From Chloroflexota bacterium (lineage in GTDB: Bacteria > Chloroflexota > Anaerolineae > 4572-78 > J111), in the NCBI GenBank assembly GCA_003694775.1, contig RFJV01000236.1, positions 1-6,250 of the forward strand: a stretch of DNA of 6,250 bases, read 5' to 3'. The notes beneath the pieces are model-generated. The model was not told where the DNA came from, did not search any database, and saw nothing but the letters and a program-made list of their open reading frames with translations. A program made the position numbers and the translations under genes. Below are positions 1 to 5,968 of the stretch, piece after piece (the first letter of the stretch is position 1; every line of letters begins with the position of its first letter).

Positions 1-762
1 CCGGCCTCCGATACCCTGCCCACCGCCACCCCAACCCCGCCGCCACCCTCGCCGACGCCGGAATCACCTCCCCCGCCTCCACCGGATATGGTGATGATAC
101 CCGCCGGGACATTTCTGATGGGGTCCTCCACCGGCGCACCCGACGAACAGCCGGAACACGAGGTAACGCTGGATGCCTTTCTCCTGGACCGCTTTGAAGT
201 GTCTAATGCCGACTACCGCCGCTGTGTGGCCGAGGGCGGCTGTACGCAGACCGGCTTCGCCGACGGCTTTACCCGTCCCGGCTACCGGGACGACCCGGCT
301 TTCAACAATTTCCCGGTGGTGGGAGCAACATGGGAGCAGGCCGCGGCCTACTGTCGCTGGGCCGGCAAGCGTCTGCCCACCGAGGCTGAATGGGAATATG
401 CCGCCAGCGGGCCGGAGAACCGTATCTGGCCCTGGGGCAACACCTTCAACCCGGCCCTGACTGCCGCCAGCGCGCCCGATACCCAGCCGGTAGACAGCCA
501 TCCCGATGGGGTCAGTCCGTTTGGAATTTTCAATATGGCGGGGAATGTCAATGAGTGGGTGCAGGATGTCTACGATGAGACATTCTACAGCCGGTCGCCG
601 GCCCGAAACCCGGTGAATCTGGAAGGCGGCGACCGGCGTGTCTTCCGCGGCGGCAGTTTTGCCAACCCGGACGGGTCGTTCTACACCACCAGCCGGCGCT
701 ACCATCAAGCCTTCAGCTTCGCCGATGTAGACATCGGCTTCCGGTGCGCGGCCAATCCTTAA
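1..762 (+). CDS. SUMF1/FGE-sulfatase-domain protein with Pro-rich linker (5'-truncated)
   Basis: The reading frame is open from the first base, so the gene starts outside the window and only its last 253 codons are visible. Residues 1-29 are a Pro/Thr/Ser-rich linker (PTATPTPPPP style), as is common between a membrane anchor or kinase domain and an extracytoplasmic module. The rest is a complete-looking formylglycine-generating-enzyme (FGE/SUMF1) fold domain: MVMIPAGTFLMGS at its start, WEQAAAYCRWAGKRLPTEAEWEYAA-type core (residues about 111-135), NMAGNVNEWVQDVY (about 178-191), RGGSF (216-220) and the terminal GFRCA (246-250). The cysteine pair that binds copper in true sulfatase-activating FGE, just before the terminal R-Y-R/GFRC region, is absent; that stretch reads YTTSRRYHQAFSF. 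It is therefore more likely a non-catalytic or otherwise specialised SUMF1-domain protein than a sulfatase activator. The ATG at 88 has no convincing ribosome binding site and is not taken as a start. The stop overlaps the stop of the convergent protease gene. Confidence 0.9.
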   Translation, partial: PASDTLPTATPTPPPPSPTPESPPPPPPDMVMIPAGTFLMGSSTGAPDEQPEHEVTLDAFLLDRFEVSNADYRRCVAEGGCTQTGFADGFTRPGYRDDPAFNNFPVVGATWEQAAAYCRWAGKRLPTEAEWEYAASGPENRIWPWGNTFNPALTAASAPDTQPVDSHPDGVSPFGIFNMAGNVNEWVQDVYDETFYSRSPARNPVNLEGGDRRVFRGGSFANPDGSFYTTSRRYHQAFSFADVDIGFRCAANP

Positions 763-1790
763 AGCACCAGCTCCACGTCCAGTATTTCCAAAACAGTCTG
801 GATGGGATTAATCAGCGTGGCCCGCATAGACCCGGCATACAGCAACCCGACCACGTATCCTTCCTCATCCAGCACCGCAGACCCGGAGTCGCCGCCGGAA
901 CTCATCCCGGAGGCCATCAACTGGTTGACAAACGTCGCCGTGCGCCCGTTGTAATCCACCGACGTGGTCACGTCAATCTGGATAATTTGCCCCTGCGTGT
1001 GACCGGTGGTGCGCCCGGATTTCTGCACCTTTGTGCCCAGGGTGGCCTCGCGCACCCCTTTGGGTCGCCCGATATTCAGGATTTCCGGCGTAAACTGGTT
1101 GGGGTCGTTGGGCCGGGCCAGCGCCGCGTCGACCAGATTCTCGCCGGGCGCGGTGCGGTAAGCCATCACCCGGTGCTGGGAGCCTAACCGCTCGGCCAGC
1201 CAGTTCAGCGTATTTTCCACCCCGCGGGCATACTGGCAGTTGGCGGACTCACTGCCAAAATCAATGGGCACAAAAGCGGCCAGCGTGGCCACTTCGTCGG
1301 CGGGGCCGCCGCCATCGTAACGCCCCGGCTGGATGATGGGGTCGCCCGTGGATGCGGCGTTGACATTTGCCAGCACGTGATTGTTGCTGAGCAGGTAAAT
1401 CTGCCCTCGCCGCTGAACCAGACAGCCCAGCGTTCCCGCGGTGACTTCCAGATGTCCGATGGATACCCCACAGGGGATGACAGGCCGCCAGCGGTCGGTG
1501 GGCCGGGCCGCCTGGGCCGTGGCCTCTGCCCCGGCCAGGAAGCGACCGGTCTCGATAACATCGGTTTTTACGCCGTCCAGGTCACGCGGCACCATATCGC
1601 TTTCTGCCAGCTGAGCCACCGGCAGTTTTTTTACCACATTGACGGTGACGGCCACTTCCTCGGTCAAGACACCGTTGCTTTCCTTGAACCCAACGCCAAC
1701 GCCTACCACATTTCGCCGGCTGAGCAGTCGGCGCAGGTTCTGCTGTTTGATAGCCCTGGTTCGTTCCACCCGTTCGATATCAATGCTCAT
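759..1790 (-). CDS. Trypsin-like serine protease with N-terminal GVGVGFK domain
   Basis: The 343-residue protein has two parts. Residues about 1-88 form a small N-terminal domain with NVVGVGVGFK (27-36), VNVVKKLP (50-57) and DGVKTDVIETG (72-82). Residues about 103-343 form a chymotrypsin/trypsin-fold protease domain. The probable catalytic triad is visible in order: His138 in LLSNNHVLAN, Asp221 in ENLVDAALARP and Ser302 in SSGGDSGSAV. The later GYVVGLLYAG segment fits the strand that follows the serine. There is no signal peptide or membrane segment, so the protein appears cytoplasmic unless it is exported by another route. The ATG at 1788-1790 is preceded by AAAGGA at 7-base spacing. It lies 30 bases downstream of the small gene at 1821-2078, whose product resembles its N-terminal domain, so the two are probably co-transcribed. 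Proteases of this layout are usually annotated only as trypsin-like or hypothetical; substrate and role are unknown. Confidence 0.85.
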   Translation of the reverse strand: MSIDIERVERTRAIKQQNLRRLLSRRNVVGVGVGFKESNGVLTEEVAVTVNVVKKLPVAQLAESDMVPRDLDGVKTDVIETGRFLAGAEATAQAARPTDRWRPVIPCGVSIGHLEVTAGTLGCLVQRRGQIYLLSNNHVLANVNAASTGDPIIQPGRYDGGGPADEVATLAAFVPIDFGSESANCQYARGVENTLNWLAERLGSQHRVMAYRTAPGENLVDAALARPNDPNQFTPEILNIGRPKGVREATLGTKVQKSGRTTGHTQGQIIQIDVTTSVDYNGRTATFVNQLMASGMSSGGDSGSAVLDEEGYVVGLLYAGSMRATLINPIQTVLEILDVELVL

Positions 1791-1820
1791 GGGAGAATCC
1801 TTTCTGCGGGTTGGTAAAAA

Positions 1821-2078
1821 TTAAATCGCCCGAATCGTCCCCACCTCCTGAACGTCTACGGGGACGCCCTCCAGTTCGGTGGGGAGAATGTCATCAGGAG
1901 ACAATTCTGCCGCCGGAAGTTTCTGCTTTACGTTGACCACCAGGGCCAGGGTGTCGGTGGGCCGGTTGTGCTCCATCTTAAAGCCAATCCCCACCCCCAC
2001 CACATTGGGCCTCTGCAGGAGCGACTGCTCGTACCGGGCCTTTACTCTGCGTATCTGTTCCAATGTTGGTCCGACCAT
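1821..2078 (-). CDS. Small protein: free-standing copy of the protease N-terminal domain
   Basis: This 85-residue protein starts at the ATG at 2076-2078, which is preceded by a perfect AGGAGG (2084-2089) with a 5-base spacer. A longer in-frame extension to 2141 is rejected because it would run through that Shine-Dalgarno sequence and the repeat-rich leader. Residues 25-82 align without gaps to residues 27-84 of the downstream protease, with 28 of 58 positions identical by hand count: NVVGVGIGFK against NVVGVGVGFK, VNVKQKLPAAEL against VNVVKKLPVAQL, and EGVPVDVQEVG against DGVKTDVIETG. It contains no protease domain, catalytic triad, signal peptide or cysteine. The N-terminal 24 residues are charged and probably helical. 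It is the first gene of a two-gene unit with the protease (30-base gap). A role as a trans-acting pro-domain, chaperone or inhibitor of the protease is inference only; it may simply be a duplicated domain of unknown function. Confidence 0.82.
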   Translation of the reverse strand: MVGPTLEQIRRVKARYEQSLLQRPNVVGVGIGFKMEHNRPTDTLALVVNVKQKLPAAELSPDDILPTELEGVPVDVQEVGTIRAI

Positions 2079-2083
2079 TGCCA

Positions 2084-2089
2084 CCTCCT
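2084..2089 (-). promoter_or_regulatory. Strong Shine-Dalgarno of small-protein gene
   Basis: AGGAGG on the minus strand lies 5 bases before the ATG at 2076-2078 and decides the start of the 85-residue gene. The immediately preceding transcript sequence CCTCC (2095-2099) is complementary to GGAGG (2084-2088) across a 6-base loop, so the site could fold into a small hairpin that hides it. Confidence 0.75.
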
Positions 2090-2117
2090 GAATGGGAGGG
2101 ATGAAGGCGGAAGAATG

Positions 2118-2146
2118 AATCTCCAACCCCCAATCTCCCAATCTCC
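2118..2146. repeat. Degenerate AATCTCC repeat, copy cluster 1
   Basis: Three exact AATCTCC units lie at 2118-2124, 2132-2138 and 2140-2146, separated by 7 and 1 bases of similar C-rich sequence. On the minus-strand transcript they read GGAGATT and lie in the presumed leader of the small-protein gene. The same heptamer forms a second cluster at 4983-5031. Confidence 0.7.
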
Positions 2147-2154
2147 TACCCTCT

Positions 2155-2183
2155 ATTATACCCCAACTATTGTTAAAAATCGA
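2155..2183 (-). promoter_or_regulatory. Probable sigma-70-type promoter for small protein/protease pair
   Basis: The minus strand carries a perfect TATAAT at 2155-2160, conspicuous in this GC-rich DNA and located in the only sizeable spacer upstream of the small gene. The matching -35 position at 17-base spacing (2178-2183) reads TCGATT, a weak match to TTGACA (3 of 6), and there is no extended -10 TG. Transcription would begin near 2148, giving a leader of about 70 bases. The -10 is well supported and the -35 is not. Confidence 0.55.
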
Positions 2184-2184
2184 C

Positions 2185-3114
2185 TCATCGGGACGGGGAG
2201 ATGTGCCCTATCTGGCGCAAGCGGGCCAGCCGGCGATGGGCTTCGGCCTGGAAATCGGGGCGGAGGGCCGGCAAACCGACCTGCTCCACCAGGAACGAGG
2301 CCGATACCGCGGCGTACAGGCCGGCCAGGCGCAGGTCTCCGGTTTGTACCCACCCGGCCAGAAAGCCTCCGCAGTAGGCGTTGCCGGCGCCGGTGGGGTC
2401 CACCGCCTCGACCGGATAGGCCGGGATAGGGTACATCTCGCCGGTAGCGGCCCGGTGCACCAGCGAGCCATCCGGCCCCAGCCGCAGGGCCGTTATGCTG
2501 GCCCCGGCGTCCGCCAGACGGTTCAGCAGGACCGGCGGGTCGCCCGGCCCCACCAGCGACCGGGCTTCTTCCAGGTTGGGAGAGAAAATCTGGCCTGCAG
2601 AAACCAGCGCCGAAAGCCGGCGGGCTGAAAGCCGGGTCAGAGCCGGGCGGAACGGCTCCACACTGACCACCATTCCCTGTGCCCGCAGGCCGCGGATAAA
2701 ATCCAGGTCCGGTTCCTCCGGGTGGACGCCCAGATGTACCCCGCGGGCGCGGCGGTAATCCGGCGGCAGGTCGTCCTGGTGACGGCGCAGATGGGCGGCC
2801 AGAGCGGGGCCGGTGGTGCGCCAGACCTGCGTACGGCGCCCGTCGGCTTCCAGAATCTGCCAGGCCCGCGGGGTGGGCAGGACGTGGTGACGGCGAAGAC
2901 CGGCGGTATCGATGCCCATCCCCGCCAGCCAGGCCAGGGCATCGGGGGGCAGGTCTGGCCCTACACCGGCGACCAGCCCGACCCGGTCGGCCCAGAGCCG
3001 CATACCGAACGCGGCCTGCGGCCCGCCGCCGCCCAGCAGGCCCATCGCCGTCCGGCCATCGGGAAAAACCAGGTCGTCGATGATGAGGGAAAAAGCGATG
3101 AAATCTACGGTCAT
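2185..3114 (-). CDS. Divergent PfkB-family kinase-like protein (Mak32-like, GAGN variant)
   Basis: The product has 309 residues, a normal PfkB length. The start is the ATG at 3112-3114, which shares its A with the TGA of the nucleoside hydrolase gene (TGATG), a classic coupled junction; a longer in-frame extension into that gene is not credible. PfkB hallmarks are a Gly-rich N-terminal motif [16 protein letters not shown] (26-41), [13 protein letters not shown] (177-189), RLGPDGSL (211-218) and the C-terminal signature [13 protein letters not shown] (239-251). Two features deviate. The N-terminal motif lacks the usual Asn (GGxxxN), and the catalytic Asp of GAGD is Asn245 (codon at 2380-2382). 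Both deviations resemble the eukaryotic Mak32-like branch as I remember it. The substrate is unknown. It could be an active kinase with changed chemistry, a ligand-binding regulator or a non-catalytic partner. Its position as last gene after psuG and the nucleoside hydrolase points to a nucleoside- or ribose-related role. Confidence 0.85.
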   Translation of the reverse strand: MTVDFIAFSLIIDDLVFPDGRTAMGLLGGGGPQAAFGMRLWADRVGLVAGVGPDLPPDALAWLAGMGIDTAGLRRHHVLPTPRAWQILEADGRRTQVWRTTGPALAAHLRRHQDDLPPDYRRARGVHLGVHPEEPDLDFIRGLRAQGMVVSVEPFRPALTRLSARRLSALVSAGQIFSPNLEEARSLVGPGDPPVLLNRLADAGASITALRLGPDGSLVHRAATGEMYPIPAYPVEAVDPTGAGNAYCGGFLAGWVQTGDLRLAGLYAAVSASFLVEQVGLPALRPDFQAEAHRRLARLRQIGHISPSR

Positions 3115-4061
3115 CAGGCCAGGATGCGCTGGCGGTACAGGGCCAGCAGGCGGGGCGCGTCCACCCCCAGGCACACCTTTACCGGGGGACGGTTGCTCCA
3201 GGGGGTCGGTTCGAACCACTGCTGGTGCCGGTCCAGAATGGTTTGCCCCGCGGCAATGCCCTCGGTCACCACCCGCACCGGGCCGCGGAATGTGGTAAAC
3301 AGCGAGGGGTCAACCACGCAGGCAATGGCCGAGGGGTCGTGGGTGTGCGCGCCGTTCAGGTTGTAGTAGCGGCGGTGGAAGTCCACATAAAACCGGCTGA
3401 TACGGTAGACGAACTCGCCGTCCGGCGCGCCGGTAACGTTCAACCCGGCCAGATACTCGTCGGTCATCACCACCTGGGTGGTGACATCCAGCCCGACCAT
3501 CGTCACGGGCCAGCCGGCGGAAAATACCACCTCCGCCGCGTGGGGGTCGTTCCAGATATTGGCTTCCGCGGCGGGATTGACGTTGCCGCTGACCGTGACC
3601 GCACCGCCCATCAGCACCACTTCGGCTACCATTTCGACCAGCCGCGGCTCCAGGGCCAGTGCCAGGGCCAGGTTGGTCAGCGGGCCGAGGGCCACCAGGG
3701 TGACCTCGCCGGGAAAAGCAGACACCGTATCGACGATGAACCGGGCCGCAGGCCGGGGGTCGGGCTGGCCGCGCGGGGTAAACGGCGGCAGGTTGCCCAG
3801 ACCGTCCTTGCCGTGGACAAAATCTGCCGGCGGGCGGGGCGGCAGAACCAGCGGCCTTTCTGCCCCCTGGGCCACCGGAATATCGGGGCGTCCGGCCACA
3901 TCCAGCAAGTAGAGGGCGTTTTCCGTGCCCTGCGTGGTGTACACGTTGCCAAATACCGTGGTCAGCCCTATCACGGACAGCTCCGGCGACTTGAGGGCAA
4001 ACAGCACCGCCATCGCGTCGTCAATGCCGGGGTCGGTATCGATGATGATTTTGCGGGTCAT
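3114..4061 (-). CDS. Inosine-uridine-preferring nucleoside hydrolase family protein
   Basis: This 315-residue enzyme of the nucleoside N-ribohydrolase family cleaves ribonucleosides into free base and ribose, probably in the cytoplasm because no signal peptide is seen. The N-terminal [11 protein letters not shown] motif (8-18) supplies the calcium/ribose-binding aspartates D10, D14 and D15. Further family residues are N39 in VFGNV, H83 in [10 protein letters not shown]160, E166 and N168 in the [18 protein letters not shown] stretch, and H241/D242 in HTHDPSA. The numbering nearly coincides with that of the well-studied Crithidia enzyme. All ligand residues that I can place are present, so it should be active. 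Whether it prefers purine or pyrimidine nucleosides cannot be told, although His241 is the proton-donor position in the inosine-uridine group. The ATG is preceded by GGAGG with a 4-base spacer, 10 bases after the psuG stop. Its own stop overlaps the next start by one base. Confidence 0.94.
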   Translation of the reverse strand: MTRKIIIDTDPGIDDAMAVLFALKSPELSVIGLTTVFGNVYTTQGTENALYLLDVAGRPDIPVAQGAERPLVLPPRPPADFVHGKDGLGNLPPFTPRGQPDPRPAARFIVDTVSAFPGEVTLVALGPLTNLALALALEPRLVEMVAEVVLMGGAVTVSGNVNPAAEANIWNDPHAAEVVFSAGWPVTMVGLDVTTQVVMTDEYLAGLNVTGAPDGEFVYRISRFYVDFHRRYYNLNGAHTHDPSAIACVVDPSLFTTFRGPVRVVTEGIAAGQTILDRHQQWFEPTPWSNRPPVKVCLGVDAPRLLALYRQRILA

Positions 4062-4071
4062 AACGCCTCCA

Positions 4072-4974
4072 TCAGGATTCCAGCGCCTGGGCTATCCGGG
4101 CGGCCAGGCGGGCATTGTTCAGCAGGAGCGACCGGTTGGCCTGTTTGCTCCGTCCGCCGGAAAGTTCGGCGATTTTCTGCAGAAGGAAGGGGGTAACAGC
4201 CTTGCCGGTGATGCCAAGCTGTTCGGCTTCGGTCAGGGCCTGGTCGATGACCTGCTGGGCCTGGGCCGCGGGCCACTCGTCGTCTGCCGGGACGGGTACG
4301 GTCACCAGCACCCCGGCAGACAGGCCCAGACCGTCCCGCGCCCGGATGATTTCGACCACCTCCGCCACGCTGTCGACCCGCACATCCACCGGCAGGCCGC
4401 TGTGGCGGGAGTAAAAGGCGGGCAGTTCGTCGGTCTGGTAGCCGAGGATGGGTACGCCGTTGGTTTCCAGCACTTCCAGGGTGAGCGGCAGGTCCAGGAT
4501 GGCTTTGGCCCCGGCACAGACCACGGTGATGGGGGTCTGGCTCAGCTCCATCAGGTCGGCGGATTCGTCAAAGGGGTGGTTGCGGTGCACCCCGCCGATG
4601 CCGCCGGTGGCAAACACCCGGATGCCGGCCCGGTGAGCGATGACCATCGTTCCGGCTACGGTGGTGGCCCCGTTTTCCCGGCGGGCCACGGCCAGGGGCA
4701 GGTCCCGGCGGGAACATTTGCGCACGTCCGGGGACGCGGCCAGGGCCTCAAGCTGGGCCTCGGTCAGACCGACGGTAATCTGTCCTTCCAGAATGGCAAT
4801 CGTAGCCGGGACTGCGCCCGCCTGCCGCACCGCGGCCTCAATCTCGCGGGCAATGGTCAGGTTGTCGGGCGCGGGGAAACCGTGGGTAATCAGGGTAGAC
4901 TCCAGCGCCACCACGGGGCGGTGGGCGCGCAGAGCCTCTTCGACTTCCGGATGAAATACGAATGATAGCGACAT
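4072..4974 (-). CDS. psuG: Pseudouridine-5'-phosphate glycosidase
   Basis: The enzyme reversibly splits the C-C glycosidic bond of pseudouridine 5'-phosphate to give uracil and ribose 5-phosphate, the second step of pseudouridine breakdown. At 300 residues it has the typical PsuG length. Recognised blocks are VALESTLITHG (around 22-32), VRKCSRRDLP (84-93), TVAGTMVIAH (105-114), FATGGIGGVHR (121-131), ADL (139-141), VVCAGAKAILDLP (151-163) and the C-terminal VTPFLLQKIAELSGG...NRSLLLNNARLA. The probable catalytic residues are present: Glu25, Lys86, His130, metal-binding Asp140 and Schiff-base Lys157, with Asn280 near the end. The start is ambiguous. The ATG at 4972-4974 has GGAG at 10-base spacing, while a TTG directly before it (4975-4977) sits at a 7-base spacing; ATG is preferred. 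The ribosome binding site is supplied by the AATCTCC repeat. It lies between a PfkB kinase and a nucleoside hydrolase in the operon. Confidence 0.95.
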   Translation of the reverse strand: MSLSFVFHPEVEEALRAHRPVVALESTLITHGFPAPDNLTIAREIEAAVRQAGAVPATIAILEGQITVGLTEAQLEALAASPDVRKCSRRDLPLAVARRENGATTVAGTMVIAHRAGIRVFATGGIGGVHRNHPFDESADLMELSQTPITVVCAGAKAILDLPLTLEVLETNGVPILGYQTDELPAFYSRHSGLPVDVRVDSVAEVVEIIRARDGLGLSAGVLVTVPVPADDEWPAAQAQQVIDQALTEAEQLGITGKAVTPFLLQKIAELSGGRSKQANRSLLLNNARLAARIAQALES

Positions 4975-4982
4975 CAAGTACT

Positions 4983-5031
4983 TTCTCCTAATCTCCTAAT
5001 CTCCAATCTCCTAATCCCCAATCTCAATCTC
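4983..5031. repeat. Degenerate AATCTCC tandem repeat, copy cluster 2
   Basis: Exact AATCTCC units lie at 4990-4996, 4998-5004 and 5005-5011, followed by the variants AATCCCC (5013-5019) and AATCTC (5020-5025, 5026-5031). The cluster fills most of the 36-base psuG/pfkB spacer, contributes the GGAG that precedes psuG, forms the TAG stop of the pfkB gene and encodes that protein's last residues (EIEIGD). It matches the heptamer at 2118-2146. Confidence 0.75.
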
Positions 5032-5961
5032 TATCCCAAAGCGGTCTAATACGGCCTGGACTTCGGCGCGGGTGGGGACATTCCGGCCACCGCCGAGCTT
5101 CTGCACTTTGGCCGCGCCGACGGCATTGGCCAGGCGGGCGCAGTCGGCGGGGGGGAGGCCGCGGCTGGCGGCAGCGATGAAGGCGGCGTTGAAGCTGTCG
5201 CCGGCGGCACTGGTATCCCGTACCGGAACCGGGTAGCCGGGAAAGTGGTCCCCTTCCGGCTTCTGGGGACTGTACAGGGTACAGCCGCCGGCGCCCTGTT
5301 TGACCACCACCAGCCGGGGGCCGTGCCGGAGCAGGTCGGCAGGATGAGGATGGGGGAACAAAGCCAGTTCGTCGGCGGTCAGCAACAGGGTATCTACCAG
5401 GGGCAGAATCTGGGTCTGGATGTCTGCCGGAACAGCGCCAAACTGCGGGCCGGGGTCAAAATAAACGGGCCGGCCCGACTGCCGGGCCAGGCGCAGGGCC
5501 TGCAGGGTCAGCGCGGCCAGGCGGTCTTCTGCCAGGGCGTAGCCGGCGGTGTAGAGCGCGGCGCAGTTTTGAATCTGCTGAATATCTTCCGGACGCAGAG
5601 CCAGCGGGTCGCCCTGACCATACCGGCCCAGAAAAACATGCTCCCCGTCCGGCCCTACCAGCACCACCACCAGGGTGGTAGTGCCGGAAAACTGCACCCC
5701 GCTCAGGTCGACCTGCTCCTGCCGCAGGATGTCGGCGACAAGGTGTCCCCACGGGTCGCGGCCCAGCCCGCCGACCGCGGCCATCACCGCGCCCAGACGG
5801 GCACCGGCGATGAGGAAATTGGCCGCGCCGCCCGGCTCCAGCCGGATGTCGCGGGCAAGCTGGTGCTGGCCGGCCTCCACCGGCAGGTGGGGAACCGCCA
5901 CCACCAGGTCGGCAACCAGGTCGCCGATGGACAGAATGGGTTGTTGGGTGTCGTTGGTCAT
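5011..5961 (-). CDS. PfkB-family carbohydrate/nucleoside kinase, candidate pseudouridine kinase
   Basis: The product is a 316-residue ribokinase-superfamily kinase. Visible landmarks are SIGDLVADLV (11-20) at the first strand, the sugar-binding EPGGAANFLIAGARLG (42-57), GRDPWG (67-72), FDPGP (168-172), TADE (195-198), VVVKQGAGG (218-226) and the PfkB signature DTSAAGDSFNAAF (249-261). The catalytic base Asp255 is intact. The second Ala in place of Gly (AAGD) is also seen in KdgK-type kinases. It starts 7 bases after the amidohydrolase stop, with only a weak AGG before the ATG, so translation may depend on coupling. Because the next gene is psuG, phosphorylation of pseudouridine to pseudouridine 5'-phosphate is the most economical role. 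The sequence alone does not exclude ribokinase or another nucleoside kinase, so no gene symbol is given. The last residues and stop codon are formed by the AATCTCC repeat. Confidence 0.9.
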   Translation of the reverse strand: MTNDTQQPILSIGDLVADLVVAVPHLPVEAGQHQLARDIRLEPGGAANFLIAGARLGAVMAAVGGLGRDPWGHLVADILRQEQVDLSGVQFSGTTTLVVVLVGPDGEHVFLGRYGQGDPLALRPEDIQQIQNCAALYTAGYALAEDRLAALTLQALRLARQSGRPVYFDPGPQFGAVPADIQTQILPLVDTLLLTADELALFPHPHPADLLRHGPRLVVVKQGAGGCTLYSPQKPEGDHFPGYPVPVRDTSAAGDSFNAAFIAAASRGLPPADCARLANAVGAAKVQKLGGGRNVPTRAEVQAVLDRFGIEIEIGD

Positions 5962-5968
5962 TTTCTGC

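Larger units (their letters stand above)
2079..2184 (-). other. Leader region between nucleoside operon and small-protein gene
   Basis: This 106-base non-coding stretch separates the last nucleoside-operon gene from the small-protein/protease pair. In minus-strand order it holds a short T-run, a -10 box, three AATCTCC-type repeat units (GGAGATT on the transcript) and a strong Shine-Dalgarno sequence. No convincing intrinsic terminator (GC stem plus U-tract) was found after the upstream stop, so read-through from the nucleoside operon is possible in addition to the local promoter. Confidence 0.7.

Noticed and set aside
64..708. Long minus-strand open frame opposite the SUMF1-domain gene
   Set aside because: It is antisense to a gene with clear family motifs, shows no recognisable domain, and is expected by chance in GC-rich coding DNA.
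759..762. Overlapping convergent stop codons in TTAA as a possible shared terminator or regulatory point
   Set aside because: The 4-base overlap is real, but no stem-loop or U-tract surrounds it. Such overlaps are common at convergent gene ends in compact genomes.
2079..2141. N-terminal extension of the small protein by 21 codons (MGDWGLEIHSS...)
   Set aside because: It would be translated through the AATCTCC-type repeat and a perfect AGGAGG located 5 bases before the internal ATG. The protease paralogue has no counterpart of the extension.
2168..2205. Possible intrinsic terminator after the GAGN PfkB gene (T-run at 2176-2180 on the minus strand)
   Set aside because: Only a weak CATC/GATG pairing can be found before the short T-run. 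There is no GC-rich stem of useful length, so no terminator is called.
3115..3219. N-terminal extension of the GAGN PfkB protein by 35 codons
   Set aside because: It would lie wholly inside the 3' end of the nucleoside hydrolase gene and is low-complexity Gly/Pro-rich. The ATG at 3112-3114, coupled to the upstream TGA, fits the usual PfkB start (first beta strand).
3225..4965. Two long plus-strand open frames (3225-4196 and 3925-4965) opposite the nucleoside hydrolase and psuG genes
   Set aside because: Their translations are Gly/Arg/Gln-rich without motifs, and they overlap each other and two well-supported genes. They are typical shadows of high-GC third codon positions.
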